From assembly GCA_016191795.1 (NCBI GenBank), contig JACPVK010000379.1, forward strand, positions 1 through 8,059: a stretch of 8,059 nucleotides of DNA, in the 5' to 3' direction. The notes under the pieces are model-generated. The model was given only the letters and a program-made list of their open reading frames with translations, ran no database searches and was not told the DNA's origin. This DNA comes from Gammaproteobacteria bacterium. GTDB taxonomy: Bacteria; Pseudomonadota; Gammaproteobacteria; SZUA-229. Below, piece after piece: positions 1 to 6,521 of this stretch. A program made the position numbers and the translations under genes. Position 1 is the first letter of the stretch. Each line of letters starts with the position of its first letter.

Positions 1-1569
1 ATGCGGCATAATCCGGATCTGATACTCATGGATGCTGTTATGCCGGAAATGGATGGATTTCGGGCAACCACCGAACTCAAAAGTCTGCTGGAGTTTACTG
101 ATACCCCGATACTGATGGTCACTGCACTGGAAGATGAATATTCAGTTGAGCAGGCCTTCATGGCGGGTGCCTGCGATTACATCACCAAGCCGGTTAACTG
201 GGTTGTACTCAAACAACGCGTTAAACGTCTCATCAGCGCTTCCCACGCGGATAGAAAAATTCGTCATCTTGCCTATCACGACACGCTCACCGGTTTGCCC
301 AATCGCCTGCTGTTTATTGATCGTATGGATCAGGCTATTAGTCGCGCCATACGGGAGGAAAACCGGTTTGCGTTAATATTTATCGATATTGATCACTTTA
401 AAATGATTAATGATTCCATGGGTCATGCTGCCGGCGATATTTTGTTAACAACCGTTACTTCTCGCCTGACTTCGGCATTGCGTCGCACTGATACCATTTC
501 CCGGCTGGGCGGTGATGAATTTACGGTAATTGTTGAAAACATCGACGCGCCGGAAGATGCAGGCCTGGTAGCAAACAGTCTGCTGGAAATGCTGGTCAGG
601 CCTATTTTGATTGATGAACGCGAAGTGCACATCAGCGGTAGTATCGGTATAGCACTGTATCCGGATGATGGCACCAGCTTTGGAACCCTGCTGAAAAATG
701 CCGACGCGGCCATGTATCGTGCCAAGGATCTGGGCAGAAATATGTTTCAGTTTTATGCAGCAGAAATGAGTGAAGCTGTCATGCACAGGCTGGACATGGA
801 AGGCCTGCTTCGCAATGCGCTGGAACGACAGGAGTTTATTCTGCACTATCAACCCAAATTTGATTTACGCAGCGGGCGTTGTTGCGGCATGGAAGCACTG
901 GTGCGCTGGGAGCATCCGCAACGTGGATTGATATCACCGGATGAATTTATTCCACTGGCTGAAGAAACCGGCCTGATTGTTCAATTGGGTGAATGGGTGT
1001 TACGCACCGCCTGTGTGCAACTGGCTAAATGGCAACAGACCGGTTATGCCATAAACAATATCTCTATCAATGTTTCAGCGCGCCAGATTCGCGATGAGAA
1101 TTTTCCTGACCTGGTCGAAAAAATAATTACTGAAACCGGTGTTAACCCTGTTGATGTGGAAATCGAGCTGACGGAAAGTGCGCTGGTTGAAAACTACGAC
1201 AAGGCGCGCGATCTGTTGATTCGTTTCAACGACATGGGTTTGAAAATCGCACTCGATGATTTTGGTACCGGTTATGCCTCCATGTCCTATCTCAAGGCAT
1301 TCCCGATTGATACCGTGAAAGTTGATCGTAGTTTTGTCAGCGGATTACCGGGTAATCGTGAAGACATGGCTATTGTAAAGGCTATCTCCAGTCTGACAGA
1401 GACACTGGACTTGTCGTTGGTGGCGGAAGGCGTGGAGAACGAATATCAGCTTGAGTTTCTCAAAAATATTTATTGCCCACAGGCGCAGGGATATTTCTGG
1501 AGCAGGCCGTTAACGGCATGGCAATTTGAGCAGGATATTTTGAAGAATTCTGAAGGTGGATTGGGGTGA
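1..1569 (+). CDS. Response regulator with GGDEF and EAL domains (5'-partial)
   Basis: A cyclic-di-GMP signalling protein whose start lies left of the window. The visible 522 residues begin inside a receiver domain: the first beta strand and acidic pocket are missing, but the phospho-acceptor Asp11 (LILMD), the switch Thr41 and Lys63-Pro64 are present. A GGDEF domain follows (about 86-250) with DTLTGLPNR at 94-102, an intact GGDEF at 170-174 and an RxxD inhibitory site at 161-164, five residues ahead of it. The EAL domain (about 268-515) has EAL at 298-300, the NVSARQ and ELTES segments, DDFGTGY at 419-425, KVDRSF and AEGVE, so the usual metal and catalytic residues of phosphodiesterases appear present. 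From family knowledge it may both make and degrade c-di-GMP in the cytoplasm under control of a sensor kinase; the net direction cannot be read from sequence. The ATG at base 1 encodes an internal Met, not the start. Confidence 0.95.
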   Translation: MRHNPDLILMDAVMPEMDGFRATTELKSLLEFTDTPILMVTALEDEYSVEQAFMAGACDYITKPVNWVVLKQRVKRLISASHADRKIRHLAYHDTLTGLPNRLLFIDRMDQAISRAIREENRFALIFIDIDHFKMINDSMGHAAGDILLTTVTSRLTSALRRTDTISRLGGDEFTVIVENIDAPEDAGLVANSLLEMLVRPILIDEREVHISGSIGIALYPDDGTSFGTLLKNADAAMYRAKDLGRNMFQFYAAEMSEAVMHRLDMEGLLRNALERQEFILHYQPKFDLRSGRCCGMEALVRWEHPQRGLISPDEFIPLAEETGLIVQLGEWVLRTACVQLAKWQQTGYAINNISINVSARQIRDENFPDLVEKIITETGVNPVDVEIELTESALVENYDKARDLLIRFNDMGLKIALDDFGTGYASMSYLKAFPIDTVKVDRSFVSGLPGNREDMAIVKAISSLTETLDLSLVAEGVENEYQLEFLKNIYCPQAQGYFWSRPLTAWQFEQDILKNSEGGLG

Positions 1570-1661
1570 CATTGTTGATGCTATTTGGTTGGTTATTAAA
1601 ATCTTTTCCCTGCTCTCAAAATCTCTTTTCGCCTGATGGCATTCTCAATATAACAATAAAG

Positions 1662-1677
1662 TGCGCCTAAAAGCGCA
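1662..1677 (-). terminator. Possible weak terminator after the SDR gene
   Basis: Perfect 5-bp inverted repeat TGCGC/GCGCA with a six-base loop, lying about 35 bases beyond the stop codon of the minus-strand SDR gene. Read on the minus strand it is followed by a T-rich stretch (CTTTATTGTTAT). The stem is short and the T tract interrupted, so this is tentative. No hairpin with a T tract was seen for the convergent regulator gene, and the rest of 1570-1712 shows nothing recognisable. Confidence 0.3.
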
Positions 1678-1712
1678 GTTACAAAAGACATTGCCTGTAA
1701 ATCAATCTACCA

Positions 1713-2714
1713 TCAAATGATAAACTCCTTCTCCTCAACAAATAATCCCGCCTCATTAGTATTGCGCACAAACTCTGCAGCAAAATCCTCAACCGATGCC
1801 TGCCAGCTAATTTGTGGTTGATAGCCTGATAATTGCCGCGCTTTTGTATTGTCGATAATCGGGTTGGCAAGTGAAGCTGTGATGGCGCAGGTCGTCATTG
1901 GTTTTAGTCGTTTATAACTGACCAGTTGCAAGAGTTTATGTACGGGTATCGTAATCACGGCAGGCAATGTGATGGGCATTGAATGGTTATGTTGCATTTT
2001 CTTGTGCAAAAATTGTATGACAGTTTTTTGTTGTGGCGTTTCGGGGCCGGTGATATTCAGTGATAAATAACCCTGCACATCCGGCAGTAGCGCGGCGCGC
2101 GCAAACGCCTGGCCGATATCGCGTCCATCCACAATTGGCAGGTATCCATATTTACCTGATATCAGTGGCAAGGTGGGGCGCTGCAACAATAGTGGTAATA
2201 ATCCGGTGTTAACACCCTGGCCACAATATATACCCGTGCGCAAATTGATGGCGCTCATGTGTGAGCTGGCCTGTGATTTTAAATACGTTTCCACAGCAAT
2301 GATGTTGTTGAACATGGCGCAGCCACGACGTGGCTGGCCGATGGCGTCATCCACATGACGTTGATGATGGTTAACAACAGCAATGTTGCTCAGATTTACA
2401 AACCGTGATACCCGCCATTCTTTTGCACGATTGATGAGATCGATGGTTGGTTCCAGATAGTTTTTTCGTGATGCGGCATCATCGTGTGCATAGTTGGTCC
2501 AGCCGGCGGCGTGACAAATAATGTCAACGCCGGCTAATACCCGATCCAGATAGGCCTGGTCGCGCAAATCGCCGGCACGGACTTCGCCCTGATACTCAGC
2601 GGGCAGATGCTTCGGATTGCGTGTGGCGGCAACAATTTGCAAATCCTTGTGCTCAAATTGCATCAGGGTTTGCAGTATGTGCCGGCCAACAAAGCCACTG
2701 GCGCCGGTGATCAA
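1713..2714 (-). CDS. NAD(P)-dependent epimerase/dehydratase-like protein (extended SDR), atypical
   Basis: Predicted cytoplasmic Rossmann-fold oxidoreductase/epimerase, 333 residues from the TTG at 2714. The N-terminal nucleotide-binding motif GASGFVG (4-10) follows a hydrophobic strand. ATRN at 30-33 follows the second strand, where Arg32 would suit NADP(H). AGDLRD (47-52), CHAAG (67-71) and NLSN (107-110, carrying the active-site Ser/Thr position) continue the fold, and LRTGIYCGQG (158-167) and VDGRDI (195-200) are typical of extended SDRs. The catalytic YxxxK appears lost: aligning on Glu142 of the usual YxxSKxxxE block puts Met134 and Ile138 in those places. The start is uncertain. The reading frame continues upstream through ATA at 2724-2726, which would give the expected (M)AKILITGASGFVG N-terminus and sits eight bases from a GGAG at 2735-2738; there is no in-frame ATG or GTG before the TAA upstream. 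The substrate is unknown. It is divergent from the phosphatase gene. Confidence 0.82.
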   Translation of the reverse strand: MITGASGFVGRHILQTLMQFEHKDLQIVAATRNPKHLPAEYQGEVRAGDLRDQAYLDRVLAGVDIICHAAGWTNYAHDDAASRKNYLEPTIDLINRAKEWRVSRFVNLSNIAVVNHHQRHVDDAIGQPRRGCAMFNNIIAVETYLKSQASSHMSAINLRTGIYCGQGVNTGLLPLLLQRPTLPLISGKYGYLPIVDGRDIGQAFARAALLPDVQGYLSLNITGPETPQQKTVIQFLHKKMQHNHSMPITLPAVITIPVHKLLQLVSYKRLKPMTTCAITASLANPIIDNTKARQLSGYQPQISWQASVEDFAAEFVRNTNEAGLFVEEKEFII

Positions 2715-2734
2715 TATTTTGGCTATGACACGAT

Positions 2735-2738
2735 CTCC
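2735..2738 (-). promoter_or_regulatory. Ribosome binding site pointing to an ATA start
   Basis: On the minus strand GGAG lies eight bases before ATA (2726-2724) but 20 bases before TTG (2714-2712), the first canonical start codon of the SDR gene. The spacing therefore favours initiation at the ATA, or at an ancestral ATG there changed by mutation or sequencing error. Confidence 0.45.
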
Positions 2739-2786
2739 AGTATTGTCTTATCGTTATAGAATAGCCACACAATACAATGAGTAACC

Positions 2787-3608
2787 ATGTTGGGGTGGCA
2801 GATGACGAAAAATTCTTACCTGGAAATGTTGCGGCAACTTGAAGACATTATTCCGGCCCTTGCCAGCCAGCATATTCTCAAGCGCTTTAACCAGATCGGT
2901 TATCGCTTCAAGCAGGACGGTAGTGTGGTGACCGAGGCGGATACCGACATGCAACAGGCCGTGGTGGATGTGCTCGCCAGTCATTGGCCGCAATGCCAGC
3001 TGCTGGGTGAAGAAATGACGGTGGAAGAACAGCAGGCCATGCTGGATGACAATAAGGCCGGATTGTGGGTGCTGGATCCTCTGGACGGGACCAGCAATTT
3101 TGCCTCCGGTATTCCGATATTTTCCACCTCTATTGCACTGATTAGCCAGGGTGATGTACAACTGGGTTTGATTTATGACCCGGTGCGACAGGAGTGTTTT
3201 TCGGCCGTGAAAGGTCAGGGTGCCTGGCTGAATCGTTCACCTCTCACACTGGAAGATGATCGCACCCGGCTCAACCAATGTATTGCACAGGTCGATTTGA
3301 AACGCCTGCCGGAGAGTATGGCGGTAAAACTGGCGGCCCTGCATCCTTATGCTTCACAGCGTAACTTTGGTTCCGGTGCGCTCGACTGGTGCTGGCTGGC
3401 AGCCGGGCGTAGCCAGTTATATCTGCATGGCGGGCAAAATCTCTGGGATTATCTGGCGGGGCAACTGATACTGCGTGAGGCGGGTGGTTTTGCACAGTCA
3501 TTCGACGGCACCCCGGTGTATCGCCGCAGTTTGCGGCCACGCCCGATCGTCGCGGCGGTGAATGAGGCATTGTTCATTGCCTGGTCGGAATTTTTATTGG
3601 GTGAGTAG
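2787..3608 (+). CDS. Inositol monophosphatase family protein
   Basis: Mg2+-dependent sugar/inositol-phosphate phosphatase of the IMPase/FBPase superfamily, 273 residues, the usual length for the family. Counted from the ATG at 2787, metal-site signatures appear in order: VVTEADTD (47-54), GEE (74-76), motif A DPLDGTSNF (97-105) with Asp97, Asp100 and Thr102, and motif B at 220-234 (WDYLAG...EAGG) with Asp221. Leu223 stands where Ala is common in motif B. Substrate preference (inositol phosphate, histidinol phosphate, PAP or other) cannot be told from this. Two starts are possible: ATG 2787 (weak GAG five bases ahead) and ATG 2802, which gives MTKNSYLEML and follows a GGGGTGG tract; 2802 looks at least as good. 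It is transcribed away from the SDR gene, and 57 bases separate it from the next gene. Confidence 0.9.
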   Translation: MLGWQMTKNSYLEMLRQLEDIIPALASQHILKRFNQIGYRFKQDGSVVTEADTDMQQAVVDVLASHWPQCQLLGEEMTVEEQQAMLDDNKAGLWVLDPLDGTSNFASGIPIFSTSIALISQGDVQLGLIYDPVRQECFSAVKGQGAWLNRSPLTLEDDRTRLNQCIAQVDLKRLPESMAVKLAALHPYASQRNFGSGALDWCWLAAGRSQLYLHGGQNLWDYLAGQLILREAGGFAQSFDGTPVYRRSLRPRPIVAAVNEALFIAWSEFLLGE

Positions 3609-3622
3609 TCAGTTTGTTGTTA

Positions 3623-3650
3623 TTGGCACTGTGTTTTCGCAGGCTATCGT
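3623..3650 (+). promoter_or_regulatory. Candidate sigma-70 promoter for the SPOR-HAD pair
   Basis: TTGGCA (3623-3628, five of six consensus bases) is followed after 16 bases by TATCGT (3645-3650, four of six). A second -10-like TAGAAT lies at 3652-3657 but is 23 bases from this -35. A start near 3657 would leave a normal leader only if translation begins at ATG 3693 rather than TTG 3666. Weak evidence. Confidence 0.25.
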
Positions 3651-3665
3651 TTAGAATCGATTGAA

Positions 3666-4484
3666 TTGAAAAAACGGACGCGCAATCAAAAAATGCACCC
3701 AATCGTCATTAATTACCAGCAACGTCAGCAATACATTTTAATTTTCGTCGTCACCCTTGTTGCAAGTTTTGGTTTGGGTTTCTGGTTTGGCTATCACTCC
3801 AATCCTTCTGATGAAGTGTCGACGGTACTGCCACAACTGGAAAACCAGTCACTGAGTGATGGTTCTTACACACCAGACTGGTCGGGTGAGTCTGACTACG
3901 AGTCCAGCGCTGACGCCGAATCCAGGACTGATGCCACCAATAAGCCGGATGCAAAACCCGATATCAAACCCGATACCAAACCGGTACCTGTTGTAAAGCC
4001 GGCAGCTGTACCGGTACCGGTACCGGTCAAACCGGTCGTTAAACCGGTGGTGACGGTGCCACCCGTGGTAACGCCCAAACCGGTCGTGCCAGCTCCCGCA
4101 CCGGTGGCACCTGTTGTGAACAAACCGGTGCCCGTTGCGCCTGTCACCACGCCTGCTGTCGCACCGGTTGTGGTTCCGTCGCCCACACCTGTTACGCCAA
4201 CCGAGAGCATAACCAACAGCAGTTTGTCTGCTGAAGCGGCCAACACCGTGTATACCGTGCAGGCCGGCGTGTTTGAAAATCGCGACAACGCCATGAAACT
4301 GGTGAACGAGCTGAATAACAGGGGTTTTGATGCCTATGTGGATGAGGTTGTTACCGGCTCCGGTGACAGCAAATTTAATGTGCGTTTTGGCCGCCACAGC
4401 GATCGTGAACAGGTGCAACGAAAGCTGACGCGCTTTAAACAGCTCTATACCACCTCTGCCTATATTATTGTTCTCGACCAGTGA
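3666..4484 (+). CDS. Membrane-anchored SPOR domain protein with Pro/Val/Lys-rich linker
   Basis: Single-pass inner-membrane protein of 272 residues. It has a basic N-terminus, one transmembrane segment (about 23-42, ending FGLGFWFG), an acidic/Ser region, then a low-complexity linker (about 93-180) that opens with KPDAKPDIKPDTKP and continues in Pro-Val-Lys runs. The C-terminal SPOR domain (about 195-271) begins YTVQAGVFENRDNA and contains the FNVRFGRHSDREQ segment. SPOR domains bind peptidoglycan stripped of stem peptides, mostly at the division septum, so a periplasmic cell-wall role resembling FtsN or DamX is likely; the specific partner is not visible. The coordinates use the TTG at 3666 (MKKRTRNQ). 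ATG 3693 (MHPIVINY, 263 residues) is a real alternative, and neither has a clear ribosome binding site. The stop overlaps the next gene's start as GTGA, suggesting translational coupling. Confidence 0.88.
   Translation: MKKRTRNQKMHPIVINYQQRQQYILIFVVTLVASFGLGFWFGYHSNPSDEVSTVLPQLENQSLSDGSYTPDWSGESDYESSADAESRTDATNKPDAKPDIKPDTKPVPVVKPAAVPVPVPVKPVVKPVVTVPPVVTPKPVVPAPAPVAPVVNKPVPVAPVTTPAVAPVVVPSPTPVTPTESITNSSLSAEAANTVYTVQAGVFENRDNAMKLVNELNNRGFDAYVDEVVTGSGDSKFNVRFGRHSDREQVQRKLTRFKQLYTTSAYIIVLDQ
3978..4168 (+). repeat. ACCGGT-rich low-complexity tract encoding the SPOR linker
   Basis: The palindromic hexamer ACCGGT recurs about ten times within roughly 190 bases, including three immediate head-to-tail copies overlapping GGTACC (about 4012-4026). 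It encodes the Pro-Val-rich linker. Such a tract is prone to slippage and length variation between strains. Confidence 0.7.
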
Positions 4485-5191
4485 CGCTGACTGATCAACC
4501 TATCAAACTCCTGACTATTGATCTTGATGACACGCTCTGGCCGTGCATGCCCACTATTGCGCAGGCCGAACAAATCGCTTACGACTGGCTGGCCAGACAT
4601 CTGCCACGTATAACCCAACGCTATTCCATGGATGATTTACGCAACAAGCGTAAATGGCTGATGCAGAACCAGCCGGCTTTAAGAAATGATTTATCGGAAG
4701 CGCGACGCGCCCATTTTCGCGAACTGGCCGATGAACTGGGTTATAACCACGACTGGATTGAAGACGGCTTCAAAATATTTCACAGCGCACGTCAGCAGGT
4801 CACTTATTACGATGATGTGCTGCCGGTGTTGTCACAACTGTCATCGCACTACACGCTGGTAGCGCTGACCAATGGCAATGCCCAGATAGATCTGGTGGGT
4901 CCGGATAAAAGACCGGGCGCCCTGTTTGCGGCGCAATTCAGTGCGGCCGATGTGCAGGCCGCCAAGCCGCATCCCGCCATGTTTGTCCGTGCCATGCAAT
5001 TCGCCGGTGCCACACCACAACAAACCCTGCATGTGGGTGATCACGCGATTCACGATATCGAGGGTGCCAAAGCGGCCGGGATACGTTCGGTATGGCTGAA
5101 TCGTAACAATGAGCCCTGGCAACATGCCGAGCTGGTGGCCGATTATGAAATCACCAATCTCTACGGCCTGCTCGAATTACTCGATAAATAA
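4481..5191 (+). CDS. HAD-superfamily hydrolase, YigB-like phosphatase
   Basis: Cytoplasmic phosphatase of the haloacid dehalogenase superfamily, 236 residues. All four HAD motifs are visible: I, DLDDT with nucleophile Asp14 and acid/base Asp16; II, LTNGN with Thr130; III, AKPHP with Lys162; IV, HVGDHAIHDIEGA with Asp187 and Asp192. A helical cap lies between motifs I and II (about 21-110), as in subfamily IA. TNGNAQ, the closing segment and the overall length recall E. coli YigB, an FMN phosphatase of riboflavin metabolism; similarity is by eye, so the substrate is inferred only loosely. The start is GTG at 4481, which shares four bases (GTGA) with the stop of the SPOR gene; the next in-frame Met (residue 23) would remove motif I. 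Expression is probably coupled to the SPOR gene. Confidence 0.9.
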   Translation: MTLTDQPIKLLTIDLDDTLWPCMPTIAQAEQIAYDWLARHLPRITQRYSMDDLRNKRKWLMQNQPALRNDLSEARRAHFRELADELGYNHDWIEDGFKIFHSARQQVTYYDDVLPVLSQLSSHYTLVALTNGNAQIDLVGPDKRPGALFAAQFSAADVQAAKPHPAMFVRAMQFAGATPQQTLHVGDHAIHDIEGAKAAGIRSVWLNRNNEPWQHAELVADYEITNLYGLLELLDK

Positions 5192-5233
5192 TTATCTGTG
5201 TCCTGTGGCAGGCGCAATGTTGTACGTTTTCGA

Positions 5234-5239
5234 TATAAT
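5234..5239 (+). promoter_or_regulatory. Perfect -10 box (TATAAT) before the DAHP synthase
   Basis: TATAAT matches the sigma-70 consensus fully and lies 29 bases before the ATG of the DAHP synthase. The base positions 16-18 upstream (around 5210-5217, GGCGCA) are a poor -35. TTGTAC at 5220-5225 is too close to serve. The gene may thus depend on an activator or have a weak -35. I saw no TyrR-type TGTAAA-N6-TTTACA box. Confidence 0.45.
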
Positions 5240-5268
5240 GCCCGTCATTCTTTTTGCTGAATTAACTC

Positions 5269-6327
5269 ATGAAATACAAAACCGACGATTTACGCATTTC
5301 CGGCATGCAAGTGGTGCTGGCACCGGAAGAATTGCATCGCGAATACCCTATATCCGAGCGTGCCTCCGATACGGTTTATCGCACCCGTCAGGCTATCCAT
5401 GAGATTTTGCACAGTGAAGATGATCGCCTGCTGGTGATTGTTGGCCCTTGTTCCATCCACGATCCCAAGGCCGGGCGCGAGTACGGGTCGCGATTGAAAG
5501 GCATGATCGACGAGCTGAGTAATGAATTGTGTATTGTCATGCGTGTGTATTTCGAAAAACCGCGTACTACCGTCGGCTGGAAAGGCCTGATCAACGATCC
5601 GCATCTCGACGAAAGTTTTAACATCAACCACGGTTTACGTCTGGCGCGCAGCCTGTTGCTGGATTTGTCGGCCATGGGTGTACCGGCCGGTACCGAGTTT
5701 CTCGACTTGATCAGTCCGCAGTACATTGCGGATCTGGTGAGCTGGGGCGCTATCGGTGCCCGCACTACCGAATCGCAAGGCCATCGTGAACTGGCTTCCG
5801 GTTTATCATGCCCGGTGGGATTTAAAAACGGCACCGATGGTGACCTCAAAATTGCCATCGACGCCATTCAGGCCGCATCCCGGCCGCATGTGTTTATGTC
5901 ACTTACCAAACAAGGTCATTCCGCTATTTTCTCCACGACCGGTAACGATGATTGCCACATTATTTTACGCGGTGGCAAAAAGCCCAACTACGATGCAGCC
6001 AGTGTGAATGAAGCGGCACAGCAGCTGGAAAAAGATGGTCAGCGTGCGCGCATCATGGTGGATTGTTCGCATGCCAACAGCGGTAAAAAACACACCCAGC
6101 AGGCAGGTGTCTGCCGAAATGTAGCGGCACAGATTGCTGCCGGTGATCAGCGTATTTTCGGTGTCATGCTGGAAGGCCATCTGGTGGCCGGCCGACAGGA
6201 TGTCAACAAGGTTGAAGATCTGCTCTATGGCCAGAGCATCACCGATGCCTGTATGGGCTGGGATGAAACCGAAGTGTTGCTGCGTGAACTCGCGGTATCT
6301 GTAAAGCAACGCCGCAAAACGAAGTGA
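5269..6327 (+). CDS. aroG: 3-deoxy-7-phosphoheptulonate synthase, class I (AroG-type)
   Basis: Condenses phosphoenolpyruvate and erythrose 4-phosphate to DAHP, the first step of the shikimate pathway. At 352 residues it is the usual size and aligns without gaps to remembered E. coli AroG through the catalytic core. The metal ligands are at the same numbers: Cys61 (GPCSIHDP), His268 (CSHANS), Glu302 (LEGHL) and Asp326 (SITDA). MRVYFEKPRTTVGWKGLIND (91-110) and GARTTESQ (163-170) are intact. The N-terminal DDLRI (6-10) and the inhibitor-pocket residues Pro150 and Ser180 match the phenylalanine-sensitive isozyme rather than AroF or AroH, so Phe feedback is likely, though this is inferred. The start ATG at 5269 has only a weak ribosome binding site. 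The gene stands alone, 77 bases after the HAD gene and behind its own TATAAT. Confidence 0.95.
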   Translation: MKYKTDDLRISGMQVVLAPEELHREYPISERASDTVYRTRQAIHEILHSEDDRLLVIVGPCSIHDPKAGREYGSRLKGMIDELSNELCIVMRVYFEKPRTTVGWKGLINDPHLDESFNINHGLRLARSLLLDLSAMGVPAGTEFLDLISPQYIADLVSWGAIGARTTESQGHRELASGLSCPVGFKNGTDGDLKIAIDAIQAASRPHVFMSLTKQGHSAIFSTTGNDDCHIILRGGKKPNYDAASVNEAAQQLEKDGQRARIMVDCSHANSGKKHTQQAGVCRNVAAQIAAGDQRIFGVMLEGHLVAGRQDVNKVEDLLYGQSITDACMGWDETEVLLRELAVSVKQRRKTK

Positions 6328-6335
6328 TAGCGGCG
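6310..6335 (+). other. GC hairpin spanning the aroG stop codon
   Basis: CGCCGC (6310-6315) pairs perfectly with GCGGCG (6330-6335) across a 14-base loop that carries the TGA at 6325-6327. No T run follows, so it is not a classical intrinsic terminator. It may protect the 3' end of the message or be chance in GC-rich DNA. Confidence 0.3.
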
Positions 6336-6406
6336 GGTAACAGCCACGCTATCCATTCATACCAGGACGATATTCGTCGCCGGTAAAGTCCCTGTCGGCC
6401 AGTAGC

Positions 6407-6474
6407 GGGTGGAAAAAAAGCCGGCAACTCCCAAAAAACAGGCTACCTGAACGGGTGGTTCGGCGGCACCTCCC
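6407..6474 (+). promoter_or_regulatory. Tandem-hairpin leader element, possible cis-regulatory RNA
   Basis: Two imperfect direct copies lie in the untranslated region before the CTERM gene. Copy 1 has CGGGTGG (6406-6412) and GGCAACTCCCA (6423-6433); copy 2 has CGGGTGG (6452-6458) and GGCACCTCCCA (6465-6475). Each can fold with GGGUG pairing to CUCCC around a conserved U-U mismatch, and copy 2 gains one more G-C pair. Between them lies a small hairpin, CAGG-CTA-CCTG (6439-6449), and upstream another, GACGA-TAT-TCGTC (6366-6378). I could not match it to a riboswitch I know: the GACGCAAAG core of the c-di-GMP-I class is absent. It could equally be paired protein-binding DNA sites. The remainder of 6328-6521 shows no gene. 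Confidence 0.4.
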
Positions 6475-6510
6475 ATGACGTAAGATACCCCACACAAAAA
6501 TGTATAAAGC

Positions 6511-6514
6511 AGGA
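6511..6514 (+). promoter_or_regulatory. Ribosome binding site of the CTERM gene
   Basis: AGGA lies seven bases before the ATG at 6522 and fixes this start. The upstream CACCTCC (6467-6473) equals the 16S anti-Shine-Dalgarno core and could in principle compete for purine-rich sequence, but pairing with this short site would be weak. Confidence 0.55.
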
Positions 6515-6521
6515 TGTTGCC

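Noticed and set aside
2743..2778. TTGTCT with TACAAT as a promoter for the phosphatase gene
   Set aside because: The boxes are 24 bases apart, too far for sigma-70; other pairings in this gap are equally poor.
3849..4418. A 189-codon minus-strand frame rich in His, Arg and Gly
   Set aside because: It is the antisense of the Pro/Val/Lys-rich SPOR linker; repetitive codons keep the opposite frame open and no family motif is seen.
6503..6508. TATAAA as a -10 box for the CTERM gene
   Set aside because: It would start transcription almost at the ATG, downstream of the ribosome binding site, and there is no fitting -35.
6328..6521. A c-di-GMP-I (GEMM) riboswitch before the CTERM gene
   Set aside because: Attractive by context, but the characteristic GACGCAAAG segment and the paired GGCAAAC block are not present; only loose resemblances such as GTAGCGGGT were found.
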